A stretch of DNA of 64,000 bases from Hypsibius dujardini (GCA_001579985.1 LRSR01013283.1:1-64000), one strand, 5' to 3'. Shown: positions 20,579 through 32,129, counted from the first letter of the stretch. The notes: generated by a model not told the origin, from the letters alone. Translations and numbers: made by a program.

Positions 20579-22262
20579 ATGGGCTCAAATGTGACCAGTC
20601 ACAACATTACTTCTGACAATGGCACAGCTCCATTCCTACCGACAAATCAGCTGCCCAAATTTCTCCTCCTTTCATCCTACTGTGGATTTCTCATCAACAG
20701 CGCGGCTTGCCTTCTGAATCTTCTCATTCTCATCGTCATTCTCCGTTTTCCACGTCTCATCACTGCTTTCACCATCCATGTTTTTACTCTGAACTGCCTT
20801 AATGTCTTCTCGTGCGCCTCGCAGTACTTGCTGTTAGTCAGCAATGTCGATCGAACGGCAATCCTGGGGACGCCCATTTTCTGCGGCCCATTGAAATACC
20901 TTCAGTGGACGGTCTCCAGTTTGGTGCTGCTGCAACAGTGCGTCATGTGTGTGGACCGTTGGCTGGCCATTCTTAAACCCTTCTGGCACCGCACGAAAAC
21001 AGTCTCGTCCGGGCTGAAAACGTCAGTGGCGGTGCTGATTTTTCAACAGCTGATGTATTTGCCGCTTTTCATTGCCGATATCGTGCAGGCTGACGTTGGA
21101 ACCAGGAAATATTGCCTGCTGACTGTGGCTTGGCCGCGCTACCAGTTTGTTGTTTGAATCATCACAGTTTTGGCGCCTGAGGGCAAGGATAGCTTAGAAC
21201 TTTGAAATCCGTATTAAATCACATTGTGTCAAAGTTGTCAAAATTTCGAAGTCGCGAAAACACTGGAAGATTTAATTTTCTGTGATTTTCACTGAGAAAA
21301 TAACGATTTCTGAAAGTTCGTTAGAAACTAATTACTTCAACCTTTCTGCATCCTAAATTCAATTTGGAAGCGATTGGCATCTGCAGAAATTTTATCAGAC
21401 CTCAGGGGGGGGGGGGCGGAGCTATGGGGTCTATCCTTATCTGCCCGAAAAGTTGGCAGTTCAATTGCAGTGATGCCCATAGCTCGGCCCCCTACAATCT
21501 AATAAATATTCTGATGACGCCAATCGCTTTCAAATAAAATTTTGAACAGGATAGCGTTAAAATGTCAAACGGCTTTCAGAAATCGGCATTTTCTCAGTGA
21601 AAATCACGGAAAATTAAATCTTCCAGTATTTTTGCAACTTTGAAATTTCGACAAAAAAAACTCTTTGACAACACCGGCGAATTGTAATTAATTTTTTTGT
21701 GTTCAGCGCTAAAATGGGGCTACCTAAAAAAATATTTCGGAATTGTTTGAATTCGACCATTGAATATTTTTCCCAAGTCAGTGGTCTGAGAACTAGTTGA
21801 AAACTCGGGCGATTAAATTAAAAGCACCATCATGGAACACAAACATACTGTTTTTCATCTGTGCCCACTTTGAAAGGATTCCTACTGATCAGCTATCCTC
21901 TGCTGCTGGGCGTCATATGGAGGAGGAGAAGAGCGCGTTTACGGCAACTGCGAATTGTAGCAGTAGCACTCTCGAATGTGCCATCCCACTCAGCAGTAGA
22001 ACACGATCAACGCGTAGCTAAGACGAACAGGAAGGAGCTCAACTTGGTGCAGTGGCTGCTTCTCTTACAAATGCTCCTTCGGGTGCCCATGACTGTGTTG
22101 AGTTTTTTAGTTGGCGCACAAAGCCGATTGCCTTCTGTGATGGGCGCCAGCATAGTGATATTAATCATCTACACATCGCTGCCCATTCTGGAGGTTTATT
22201 GTTTACCTAGCCTTTCTAACTGACCTCAGGAAAGAGACGTTCTCCTTCATCAAGAGCCTCCA
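20579..22262 (+). pseudogene. Rhodopsin-type GPCR, probably disabled
   Basis: The first frame (20579-21157) has N-terminal sequons (NVT, NIT, NGT), membrane segments 1-4, the conserved Cys at the top of TM3 (FCGPLKYLQW) and DRW in place of DRY (CVDRWLAILKPFW). The second part (about 21825-22262) supplies TM5 (FLLISYPLLLGVIW), a basic third loop, TM6 and TM7. A 450-bp foldback element lies between them in what must be an intron, but no good donor is seen before the stop at 21155-21157. Within TM7 the frame ends early at 22223, while a neighbouring frame continues with a convincing helix 8 and tail (YLAFLTDLRKETFSF). The NPxxY motif is absent. I read it as a decayed receptor; a sequencing error in TM7 plus a missed splice site would be the alternative. 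Confidence 0.55.
21223..21674. mobile_element. Foldback element with GGGGGCGGA-type centre, in the GPCR-like gene
   Basis: An imperfect palindrome of about 450 bp centred near 21445. CTGGAAGATTTAATTTTC near 21263 pairs with GAAAATTAAATCTTCCAG near 21608, and ATTTTCACTGAGAAAAT pairs with ATTTTCTCAGTGAAAAT. The centre has GGGGCGGAGCTATGG and CCCATAGCTCGGCCCCC. It is related in its centre and in GATTGRCATCWGCAGAA to 5786-6030. It holds no reading frame. Confidence 0.8.
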
Positions 22263-22489
22263 TCGAGACTGTCTGTAACGGATGCCACAATACTCTTCTC
22301 ATAGATTGGTTGATTGGACTGTTTCTCTTCTTTCTGTTATCATTGATCTGCCCATTGCTGACCGCACTCTTTCCGAAGTGAATTATGCCCCGCTCCTTGT
22401 TTCCATCTCATTCGAGTTGAGCATTTTTGTCGTTCCCTCAAATCTGTAAGGTGAAACTCTGAATGGGGTAGCGGTATTGCTTACGGGTG

Positions 22490-22585
22490 TACAGTGGGGC
22501 CTCCTCTGACCCAAAATATTATTTTGAACCGATTGGAATCAGCAAAAATTTGATCAGAGGTTTACAGGCCCAATCATGATTTTGT
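22490..22585. repeat. Partial copy of the foldback family
   Basis: CCGATTGGAATCAGCAAAAATTTGATCAGAGG has the same order of short motifs as the arm of the element at 21223-21674, but no opposing arm is present. Confidence 0.4.
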
Positions 22586-22869
22586 CCAGGTCGAGGAAAC
22601 AGCCAGCCGAGTCAGTCTGAATTTCCGTTCCGTTTGCGAAGCACTCCGCTAAAATGGGGTGCACCTCATTCTTCTGAAAAAACAACGTAAAAAAATGGAA
22701 ATAATTTGCTTAGATTTGTTAAAACATTTAAGTAGAAAATTTAAATTTTTTTTAGAATAAAATTTATTGCAACTTATCAAAGAAAATCACATTTCAAAAA
22801 AGCAATCAGTAAATCTCAAAAGATCTACTCAATCAATCAATTGAACTCAAGAGATCTTGACTTACTTTT

Positions 22870-23367
22870 TCACTCTGAATCACTCGAATCTGAATTCGGG
22901 CCGACTTCTCTTCCGCCAGCAACAAAGAAGAACACGCTTTCCCTTCTTATTCCGCGTGCCCCAATCGGGATTTCCCCTCCCATGCTTCTGCGTGATGCCG
23001 ATTCAGACGCCGTTAGCGTAGCCGACCTCTGCGGGCCTGCCAAGATGACTGGTATGCGCCGCAAATACACCGAAATGGCCTTCTTTACCAGCGTGCACCA
23101 ATCCAAGACCGCCGGTTTGCTCATCCCTGTGAAGCCGGAAATAGCCACTTGGGTTTAGGTTCGCCAGGCGCATATCTATGCAGAGAACCACAGGAATGTC
23201 CGGTTGCTGATGTGACTGCCCTCGAGTAATCCTTCAAGTCTCATTGACAGGCTGACCTTGCAGTCCTTGCAGCGGAAAGCGAAGACGTCCTTCTTCTTGC
23301 CGATCTACAATGCAGACGAGCACTGCGGGCAGACGCCTTTCGTTTGGCACATCCCGCAATTTTGTAG
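22870..23367 (-). mobile_element. Merlin-type (IS1595-like) DNA transposase relic
   Basis: Read from 23367 downwards in one frame, the relic starts with a zinc ribbon (NCGMCQ...CPQCSSAL, then FRCKDCKVSLSMRLEG). It continues through TGMSKPAVLDWCTLVKKA to a block matching the region around the first catalytic Asp and the RRKYxRGR-WVFG segment of Merlin transposases (here SESASRRSM ... ESVFFFVAG). The frame is interrupted by three stops (in codons near 23305, 23176 and 23157), the catalytic IDES is replaced by ASES, and the C-terminal half is absent. No terminal repeats were found. It is an inactive fragment about 165 codons long. Confidence 0.62.
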
Positions 23368-24799
23368 GAAAACCAGAATCTACCGATCAATCAGTCGATC
23401 ATTCACTTAACATATAAACTGACTATTTCCTGCAAAAACAAAACAAAGGAGGCAATCTCTATTGAGATCTCTTTAAGGTCATCTTGCGCCAGCTCAGCTT
23501 CTACCGGAGAAATTGCAACAGTTGATTCGACTGTCCACGCGGTTTCTTGGGCGATTTCACGTTGATCTCAGGGCTGGCGTCCAACGAGGCCAATTAGTCC
23601 ACCATCCAGCGAGAGTCTTGACAAAAGCCCAAGACAAGATCTCACGGATCAACATTTGCGGCATGAATAATGTCGGCGACACGATCACACAATCCCATTC
23701 CAGCCATGTTGACGGAAAAATGAAGCAAAAGCAAGAAAAAAGACGACGAAGACGATAAAATCGATTAATTAAAATTAATTTGTCCTTTGACTGATATTTT
23801 TGTGCACAGTGAGCAGCGCAGCAAGAATCAGTCAATCAATCAATCAGACTAGCATAGTCAATCAACCAATCAATCTACATTAATGCATAGCGAACAGATT
23901 CCATACGTCAGAACTCCGCCCCCCTGATCTTGGATCAAAATTCAGCTGATGCCATTCGATTCAAAATCACGCGTGTCCATCCTGATAGTAGGTTTTAAAA
24001 CAAACAAATCAATAATTAATGAATCATTAACAGAACCACAAAAACGAGGAAGTTGATAAAAACTCAGTTCGAAGTAAATCCGTCTTGAATTGCCCACTTC
24101 TACGCACGCACATCAATTGATTTAAAAAAAAACTTATAAGAAAATCAAAATTTCGGATTGCTGTCGTTGTTTTGTCTCTTCACAGGAGTTCTCCGCCGTA
24201 TCTAAAATGCGAGAGAAGTGCAATGTATCTTAAAGCAATGGCAACGAAACTTGAGAAGCAAATAAATTATGCAACAAAAACTAGCATAAATTCTGCTTAA
24301 ACGAAAAAGTGACAAAAACTGATGCCGGCGTAGCAGCATCTCAAATTATCCACTTCTTCGTTTTTACAAACCCGATCAGCAAAGACACACTTACAGAAAC
24401 ACACTTTGTTTTTGCCCTCCCCAACGTATCCATTGTCTCTGAACTAAAAAATGTGAAGAAGTGTTAAATTAAAACAAAATCAATAAATCCGCTAAAGCAG
24501 GAAAGAGCTTCGTTCTTATTATTCGACGTATGGTAAAAATATTTTGAATGGAATGGGTTTAAGATTTCGACCCGCACATGTAAACTGGGTCGTGGCTGCC
24601 TGAAGGCTTACTCGATTACGATCTCCAAATCCTTGAAATAAGTGGCCAGCACTCCAAAACCGCCAAAAAAGGTTAAAATTCGCAAATAGTAAGCTAGCAG
24701 CAAGCATGTCTCACATTTCATGACGCAATCAGTTTCTTACCTGTCATATTCAGCTTCTCTGTTTTTTCGAGCGTCCAGTTTCTCCTGTCGAGTTTCAAA
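23368..24799. other. No gene recognised
   Basis: AT-rich spacer. Sequence near 23910-23985 (ACTCCGCCCCCC, then GATGCCATTCGATTCAAAAT) looks like a half copy of the foldback family. Short frames at 23513-23835 and 24519-24707 have no recognisable motif. Confidence 0.5.
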
Positions 24800-25322
24800 C
24801 CCTAGTACACATCCGGTGTAAAAAAAGTTTTTTTCCTTACACATAAAAGATTAAAAGTCTCCTTAAATCTGTACGTAGAAAGAGCGGCTTATATCTCACA
24901 CATTATGTACGGCCACCACGAAACGTACGTCGTACCAAGGAAATAACTAGATCATATTATGTACGATCGCATTTATTTTTATCTAAGTGTACAGTACTCA
25001 GGCCACAAATCCGATTAAACTCATCTGATCTCATCTCAACTGAACTGATCTAAATGTTTTGATTCTTGATCAAAAGATACGCTCCTCTGAAGACTTATTC
25101 TGTCATTTATTCCTAAAAACTTACAGTCTACTCGCATTTCGAATAATAATGAATAAGGTGTATACATTTTGAAAGCTCACACATATTGCTTGACATAAAT
25201 TTAGACTAATAAAAAGTGGTCAACGACCTAACAAATTCTGTGTGGAATGACGTATAACCTGTGTGAAAAATTGACTTTTCGTATGACTTATTTGTATTTA
25301 ATTTTTTTCATGTTTACAAGGG
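24800..25322. mobile_element. TIR transposon family C, copy 1, 3-bp target duplication
   Basis: Ends CCCTAGTACACA and (inverse) a mutated TGTTTACAAGGG, flanked by AAA on both sides. The interior is closely related along its whole length to 48702-49210. No transposase, so non-autonomous; the superfamily is not assigned. Confidence 0.8.
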
Positions 25323-26079
25323 AAACGAGTCCAGATAGCAAAATTTTCAGAAAAATGCGAGGAAGTAAAAACTAATTTCAAAAATTCTTCTTTTGGCATC
25401 GCGTTCTTAAAAAAAGTGGAGCTGACTACCTGTAACACAAGAATGGCGTGGCGTGCCCGCGCAAGAGAGGCAAGCGATCGTGATTGATGCATCTGGGCAA
25501 GGCAAATAGACTGCCGTTTCTGATTGGACAGTTAAAAATTTGAACTCTTGCTCAGATTTTTCATACACTTTGCGTAAAAGCTGATGTACATATGAAAGAA
25601 GCTCAAAAGTGTGTGCCAAGATTGGCATTTGAGTGTGGGACGCAGAAACATGTTCCAATGGTCATCAGTCCCGTACGTGTTGTGCCTGCTTTTTAACGAA
25701 AACAAACATCTAACGAACAGTCACGAAAGAAAAACACGTAATTTGAGTGGGCTAATTTCGTCTTTGTGATGACTATCGAGCCACTCATCGGACAAAGGTT
25801 ATCAATGATCGCATTTACTCTCAACTGCCTTCCCTTCTCACGTCAACCAGATTCATGAAGTGTAGTAGTTTCAATCGCCATATATATATAACAGAATGTT
25901 ACATTTCCCGTTAATACGCGCCTTTGAGTAGTTTTTCACCAGCTCTTTCCAGTTCGATGTGCTTTGAACAGATCAGAAACTGTAATATTTGAACCTTATA
26001 GAATAGGAAACTATCTATCACCTTAAATTAGTTTTCGACGACTATAATCTTTCATTTCGCTCAATAAGCTTGATCAAGA
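25323..26079. other. Upstream region of the MARVEL gene
   Basis: No coding sequence recognised. The last few hundred bases should contain the promoter and 5' UTR of the gene at 26080; a TATATATATA run is at 25880-25890. Confidence 0.4.
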
Positions 26080-26601
26080 ATGGGAGTCATATGTTCCATT
26101 CCAAGCAACGATCCTGCCGCAACAGCTACAAGTCATCAAGACATTAACAACCACCCCGGCGTCCGCTGCAACCCAGCCTACCTCCGAACGGTCCCTGGCA
26201 TCCTGAAAATCCTGGAAATTGGTTTCAGCTTGTTGGCCGTCATTATGTCACATTCCGGATACTATTGGTCCAAGTTCAGCCACGGGTCGGTGGGATGGGC
26301 CAATTTTGCGGCCGGAACGGCGTGCATCAACGCTACCCTCTGGTTGGTTGTCATCCTGTGTAATCTTCGACCCTGGCTGTTGTACCAAATGGCGATGAAT
26401 TTTTTAATGGCGAGTATACTGCTGATCGCCGGCGCTGTGATGATTCCCTATTCTAATGTGGACGGTGCGAGGGCGGCTTGTGTGGTGTTCTCTTGGGCTG
26501 CTATGGTTTGCTTCCTCGTGGATGGCCTCATGAAAGTGAACTTCCAACCTTCCGCAGCTGCTAGAGTTGGAGAGGCTGCAGGGCCCGTGGCTAAAGTGTG
26601 A
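26080..26601 (+). CDS. MARVEL-domain four-span membrane protein
   Basis: A single-exon 173-aa protein. Four hydrophobic segments lie at about residues 43-60, 75-92, 100-120 and 128-147, in the MARVEL pattern. The characteristic start is present (CNPAYLRTVPGILKILEIGF, where a conserved Leu-x-x-x-Glu leads into TM1). Both termini should be cytosolic. The N-terminus MGVICSI has Gly2 and a nearby Cys, which could be myristoylated and palmitoylated. MARVEL proteins (plasmolipin, CMTM, Singles bar) act in membrane apposition, vesicle traffic and myoblast fusion; which role applies here cannot be told. The lack of introns is unusual beside its neighbours and could indicate a retrocopy. Confidence 0.8.
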   Translation: MGVICSIPSNDPAATATSHQDINNHPGVRCNPAYLRTVPGILKILEIGFSLLAVIMSHSGYYWSKFSHGSVGWANFAAGTACINATLWLVVILCNLRPWLLYQMAMNFLMASILLIAGAVMIPYSNVDGARAACVVFSWAAMVCFLVDGLMKVNFQPSAAARVGEAAGPVAKV

Positions 26602-26982
26602 ATTTTTTAAGGAGCACATCACACGATAATACGTGTATGTGACTTTACTTTTTTAACTTTCGTCACCACCGTAAAAGGCAGATGTTATCCCAACAGCGTG
26701 TAGTCAAATTGGGGCACACAAAAAAGTACATTTTTCTTTCAGAAAAGGAACAGAATGTTCCTGTTGGACATTATTAAGAAACGAATAAATGATATTGTTT
26801 CCACTGGATTTGCTGGCAAAGATTACCTTGAAGCAGATTGGGTGGCGTAAATAAATGTATATTGGCCGAACAGTGAGCCTTCGAAGCGGCTATACACGTA
26901 ATTACCATACAGCTGCGTTTGCAACTGCGTCAGTCGGACACCCTTTTCTGGTCTTAACATGGACCACCTCCTACGCTATTCA

Positions 26983-27007
26983 NNNNNNNNNNNNNNNNNN
27001 NNNNNNN
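26983..27007. other. Assembly gap
   Basis: A run of 25 N. The true size of the missing sequence is unknown. Confidence 1.
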
Positions 27008-27490
27008 CGTACTTAGCCGCCGCAGCATTTTGTTTCGTATGACCGAGATCCTTCAACAGCTGAACTTTCTGGACAAGAATTAGCTCCTTTGCCAGCGTTT
27101 CACTTCAACGATCAATGCCATTTTAACAAAATTTAGAATGTATATAATATATGTATATATAGAACGAACAAAATTTAGAACGTACAAAAACTAACACATG
27201 CAGCTCGATGCGCAGATAAACACGGCAGTGGCTTGCAGGAGAGATTAAAGGTAAGAAACGAGCGATTTCGTCGAAAATTTTCAAGGAAAAATGTCGAATT
27301 CAATTTAGGGGAGGTGCGTTTTACTTGATTGATTGCGAAATTTGTTCAACATACCATATAGAGGGAATATTTACATTAAGTTTCGCCCCCCTATGTTATA
27401 TGTATAGGACGAAATCGGTGCAGAAGGAAAGTTCAATATAGACGAGGTATTCCATATAGATGAGGTTTACATTAGACGAGTTGTACTGTA

Positions 27491-27838
27491 TCTGTTTGCT
27501 GTTACCGATGCACTATTGCCTGGTCTCTTCGATTACGTCAAAAAAATTGGCAGAAAATCAGCACTACTATTTTAAATTAAATAAAAATTGACCCGTGGTG
27601 GTATATAGATGGCGCTGTCTATGTTACTAAAACACGTATCAATTGATTATTTGACTCTGAACGGACTGATCAATTGAATAAACGCAGACACATTTTTTCA
27701 ACAACACAACACATTTTTAGACAGCGCCCTCTATATACTACCACTGGTCAGTTTTTATTTTATTTAAAATAGTAGTTCTGATTTTCTGCCGATTTTCTCA
27801 ACGGAAGCGAAGAGAGCATCGGTGACAGCAAACAGACA
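27491..27838. mobile_element. Inverted-repeat element with GGTGGTATATAG core
   Basis: Arms of roughly 125 bp (27491-27625 and 27715-27838) pair over CTGTTTGCTGTYACCGATGC, GGCAGAAAATCAG, ACTACTATTTTAAAT and GGCGCTGTCTA. Its inner core GGTGGTATATAGATGGCGCTGTC is close to GGTGGTACATAGGGGGCGCTCTC in the larger element at 49304-50006, so the two belong to one family. Confidence 0.8.
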
Positions 27839-28223
27839 TAAAGAAATTCGCCGTCCAGAGTGGTGTCCTTTCCTTGTTAGTGAACAATTGATTCATTTAT
27901 GCTTTATAAAACAAGCCAATGATTTTCTCCGACGTGAAATCTCAACACCTTTATTGCATTGTTTATTACCTGAATGAGCAAGTTAACAATACAGTTTGAG
28001 ATAAGGCCGCCCTGTAATCAAAATATGCGCTGCATGGAAACTGGAGTGGAAAAGTCATAAACCAATAAATAAGTGAATGTTTCGCCTTTATTTGATATAT
28101 TAAGGTTGTAGAAGGAACACAGACACCCTAGCAGACAAAAGGGCAATAGTGATCGTTGAAATTTGAGTACAAAACGGAACAAAATGTTGCTGAAACTTTG
28201 CAATTAGCTCGGCCAAAGTAAAG

Positions 28224-29213
28224 CTATTGGTGGGGCGATAATCGACCATCGGGAGACGATTCCGTGATATTCGCGGTGTTCAACACTCGGAAACAAGCGC
28301 CGTCCACGGATGAGTCAGGAACATATCCGTTTTTGCATATTCGGTCACCAAAGCATGTGCTGACAGCAGGATCATAGTGAACTGTATGGCCATTTTCCTT
28401 ACAAATGAGATGCTTGACGGGATATGACACGCCTCCCTCGTAAAAGCTTCTCGTCGGATCATTGCAACCGCTGACCGCGAACGGTTTCGGGAGCTCTCCG
28501 TTCGGACAGCTTCGATCACCAAAGCACGTGCTTACGGCCGGATTATACGAGACGGTCGTCCCGTTTTCTTTGCACAGATTCTGTAGAATCGGCCAGATCG
28601 AACCTTCGGCGTAAAAGTGAGTTCTGGGATCGTAACAATCACTGTTTGATGACGGCACGGGTAGCTGTCCGTTCCGGCAGGCTCGATCGCCGAAGCATGT
28701 CCAGGCAGCTGGATCGTAGTTGGAAGTCTTGCCCTTGTCTTTGCAAAGAATGTGCCCAATCGGCCAGGTTTTTCCATCAACAGAAAGGTGTGTTCTTGGG
28801 TCATAGCAGGTGGTATTGTCGGATGGGCTGGGAAGCAGTCCGTTCAGGCATGTCCGGTCGCCGAAGCAGGTTGAGACAGCCGGATCGTAGGGGAAAGCCT
28901 TCTTGCCGGTTCCCTTGCAGAGAACACGTCCAATTGGCGAGACATTTTTTGGTGTGGCAAAGTGGGTCCTTGGATCGTAGCAGCCGTTGTAGATCCCTTG
29001 GTGAGGGAGCTGGCCATTCGGGCAGAGTGTGCCGTTAAAACAAGTCTTGACACTAGGATCGTAGCAAGTGGAACTGCCGCACACGAGCTCGCCCCATGCG
29101 CAAAGCTTTCCCTTAAGGCAGATTTTCCTCCATGGATCGTAGCAGATTCGTCCACATGATCGTTCGCTACTTCGACAGACGGTTCCGGAGCTCACAGCAT
29201 AGCTTGACATCAA
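28224..29213 (-). CDS. Cys-rich repeat protein, galaxin-like, probably secreted
   Basis: About 325 aa built of five to six repeats of 45-50 residues. Each repeat has the frame CYDPRTHF...C...YDPAVSTCFGDRxCxNGxLP. The YDP/C/F/G/NG pattern recalls galaxin-type repeats known from coral skeletal matrix and other animal extracellular proteins, but with single rather than paired cysteines, so the match is only structural. The frame extends upstream of the first ATG (29210) through a hydrophobic stretch (HVWIICLIGLMSSYAVSS) that looks like a signal peptide without an in-frame ATG. The true start is therefore probably in an upstream exon. Stop at 28224-28226. Likely an extracellular matrix, cuticle or secretion component. 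Confidence 0.6.
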   Translation of the reverse strand: MMSSYAVSSGTVCRSSERSCGRICYDPWRKICLKGKLCAWGELVCGSSTCYDPSVKTCFNGTLCPNGQLPHQGIYNGCYDPRTHFATPKNVSPIGRVLCKGTGKKAFPYDPAVSTCFGDRTCLNGLLPSPSDNTTCYDPRTHLSVDGKTWPIGHILCKDKGKTSNYDPAAWTCFGDRACRNGQLPVPSSNSDCYDPRTHFYAEGSIWPILQNLCKENGTTVSYNPAVSTCFGDRSCPNGELPKPFAVSGCNDPTRSFYEGGVSYPVKHLICKENGHTVHYDPAVSTCFGDRICKNGYVPDSSVDGACFRVLNTANITESSPDGRLSPHQ

Positions 29214-29792
29214 ACCGATAAGGCAGATGATCCAAACATGTGTAATGGCAGAACCATTATGGTTTTATATTAGAAGGGAATCTCTTTGGGCTGGGTTGAT
29301 GGAGGGAAATATGCAAGATTCCGGGTCCACTTAATCTTGATCGCTCTCGAAGGAAATTACGACGGGAATTGTGGGATATTACGAAACTGAGAATTCGAAA
29401 GACACGAAAGCCTGAAGGGAAAACACATCAGCAGACGTCCTACAGTCAACGACAAGATTGAGTTTAATGGAGGGTCTGGGGGATGGGCAAAAGGGGCGGA
29501 GCAGGGGTAATTTTCATACAATCGAACAATCAACCACTTGATCTGCAGCAGTTGTTTTGTTCCATTTTCAAACAAAGAATTTATTGTCCAGTTTATGTAA
29601 AGGATGAAAGCTATGTACAAAATGGATGAAAATTTAAAATTTCATGACATAACCGAGCTGAAGAAACATCAAAACAAAATGATCTTTGGACTGCGGTCAA
29701 ACACATGGAACACCGAGAATGAGGTGGATGAGCCCCTACATGTAGTTTAAGGGACATCATCTGCGATTCGCCGTCGTCTGCCTTTTTGTCTT

Positions 29793-29845
<53 letters not shown>

Positions 29846-30930
29846 TTGTTTGTTTTCTTAAGTGTCTGTCTGCCAGTCAGTCAGTTGCCAGCTCATAAAG
29901 GTAAAATGCTACCACATCTGTCTGCAGTGGTAGTTGGAGTAGTTCCGTCATCGTTGGCCTTCAGTTCTTTCCCAAAATCTCCCTCTTACATATGCGGAAT
30001 CTATGTGCCGATCAATAGCAACAGAAGCCAAGCATTGGGCAACATCTGGTCTTTACGGTGTGTTAAATCCAGTCAAGGAGAACTAACGGTGTTCAAAAAA
30101 GTATGAGTGATACAGTGAAGAGAGGCTTTAGCATAACTGTCTACGGGAGGCTCTCGCAGATCCATATGTTAAAGGCTTTCCTTCACAGTAGTCACCGGGA
30201 TGCTCTCATGGACTCTAGTGTTGAACGCAATTATTCCACCAGAAGAGATTATGTCAGGCTGTTAGAGACGTGTTACGTTTGTGCAGCAAAAACATACGAA
30301 GGAAGGTTTAATCAGGCAAACCTCCGGGTCCACCAGATCTCGATCGCTCGCTGGAAATTATAACAGAACTTGTGGCGTATTACGACCATGAGAACTCGCG
30401 AACGTGAACAGAAAGTCATCAGCCGACGCTATTTGCTCAAGCATAAGATGAAGCGCGCCCTTCCTCCTACGTCTTTCACAAAGATTGGAGATAAGCTGTT
30501 CTGAGTAGCTTCAGTTGGTCAAAACCGCCATTTAATGTCGGAACTGTCATAATGTAAATGATCTAGTGGTACAGTGACATATTCGGGAAGGGTACAGACC
30601 GTGAATGTTCCGAGATGACGTGAGGCATACCGATACAAATATATGTATTGCAGATTACTTCCTAAAAAACATCGTTGGTAACTCAATCCAGGCCTGAGAC
30701 GTATCGGGCTGCCCCTCGGCCGTTCGGCGACTTTGGCCTTCATGCTGACCAATCGTGTCGAATAATACCCATCTTAATTTTTCTGACGTGAATCGCTTGC
30801 AGCTGTGCTGTAGTTTCATGTCCCGAAATCTGAGAGAATTATTTTATGTCACGCCGTAGCATACTGCGCCGACGGTACGTCCATCCGGAGACGGGTGAAA
30901 GCTCGTTACAATGTTAGGAGGTTTATACAT
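29214..30930. other. Repeat-rich spacer
   Basis: Segments near 29315-29470 and 30318-30470 are direct, diverged copies of each other (both contain ATCTYGATCGCTC and GAAATTA). A CTGT microsatellite lies between them. No credible gene was seen; the frames at 29786-30106 and 30103-30363 are mostly repeat. Confidence 0.5.
29786..29868. repeat. (CTGT)n microsatellite
   Basis: About 15 CTGT units followed by TTTG variants. Confidence 0.95.
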
Positions 30931-31250
30931 TGTTAGGTCTACCAACCGGGGGTTGGATAGGTAACAAGTTTATTAGACTGAATGTGGTGATCGGTAGAGA
31001 AGTAAACTGGAAGAAAGGAAAGAGGAGGTACAACTGCTTCTTATAACTAGTAAAACATCTGATTATATAGTAAAGTGTTAACTATAGAATTGATAGTAAA
31101 TAGCACACACATCAGAATTACATACAAATAATAAGCTGTGGCAGCAGAATAGGGTTAATATGGTAGATAAAGTTACTGAGTAAGTAAGGTATTAACGAGT
31201 CAAATAGCTGCGATGATTGGGTATGAGGACTTATTGGGCGTGGTCCAACA
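30931..31250 (+). mobile_element. Solo LTR, family A, copy 1
   Basis: 320 bp, TGTTAGGTCTACC...GGTCCAACA, the same length as the copy at 48377-48696 and closely similar to it. No convincing target duplication. No internal element is attached; an old solo LTR. Confidence 0.8.
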
Positions 31251-31671
31251 ATATAAGGTTTATATTAGCTTTAATGATTAGTATAATGGTGTGAAAAAGT
31301 TCGAATCAAAATGATTTAGACAGAAGAATGGTGCCACTATATATATCACAGAAAAACTCGGTGATCAGGCGTTTGCAAAACAGACCAGTGCCTTCTTACG
31401 TCTTCAGTACAGTAACTGATCGTGAGATTCCCAATAAAGTGGGTGTAGTACCGTCAATTGGTGTGAATAATCACGTAATTTGTGGGGCGGCATGACACAT
31501 GCTTCAAAAAATTACGAAAATGTTTCGGATGGGGTAGGAAAGTAGCGTTAGCTTGTTTGAAAACGGAAAAGAACCTTGGAACTTGCTCAGGTGTGCCTAA
31601 ATCCGGACATTTAAAATGCTACACATTAACAGTCCAGATTATTTTGTTGGAGGCTCAACGTTTTTCTTTTA

Positions 31672-32062
31672 ACGTAAGGGACCATCCGTTTATTACGTCA
31701 GTATTGGTTAGGGGGGTGGGGGTTAAAAAATACCTGACAAACTCTTGACTAGACGGGGTGGGGGGTAGGCCGGCGTTCTGACGTCAGCTCTGGGGAACCC
31801 AGTGGGCTTAAAAAATATTAATTTTGGAATTTTTGCGGCAACTCCTAGTTTTTTCGAGCATTAGACATCCCTTGAAAATGCCGGCAAGGTGTTTCTCCAA
31901 TTCCCCAAGGTGTTTCCTGATCGGTTTCTCCCCCTCCAATTCGTTACGTCAGCGGCCCAAAAGGACTAGTTCCTGCTGATCCCGCTACAGACCTGGGAAC
32001 GGACTGGCTGCGTAGCGACCTGGTGGAGGACAGGCCTGATTTGGAGTGATAAAGATACATTT
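31672..32062. repeat. Dispersed repeat H, copy 1
   Basis: It shares ACGTCAGTATTGGTTA, GGTAGGCCGGCGT and GGTGGAGGACAGGC, in the same order, with 50890-51318. About 400 bp in all, no reading frame and no terminal repeats identified. Confidence 0.7.
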
Positions 32063-32129
32063 CACGTTTGAAGTTGAAAAAACATTATAGCGTCTATCAA
32101 TGACAAAAAGTTTAAGAAAGATCGTGCCG

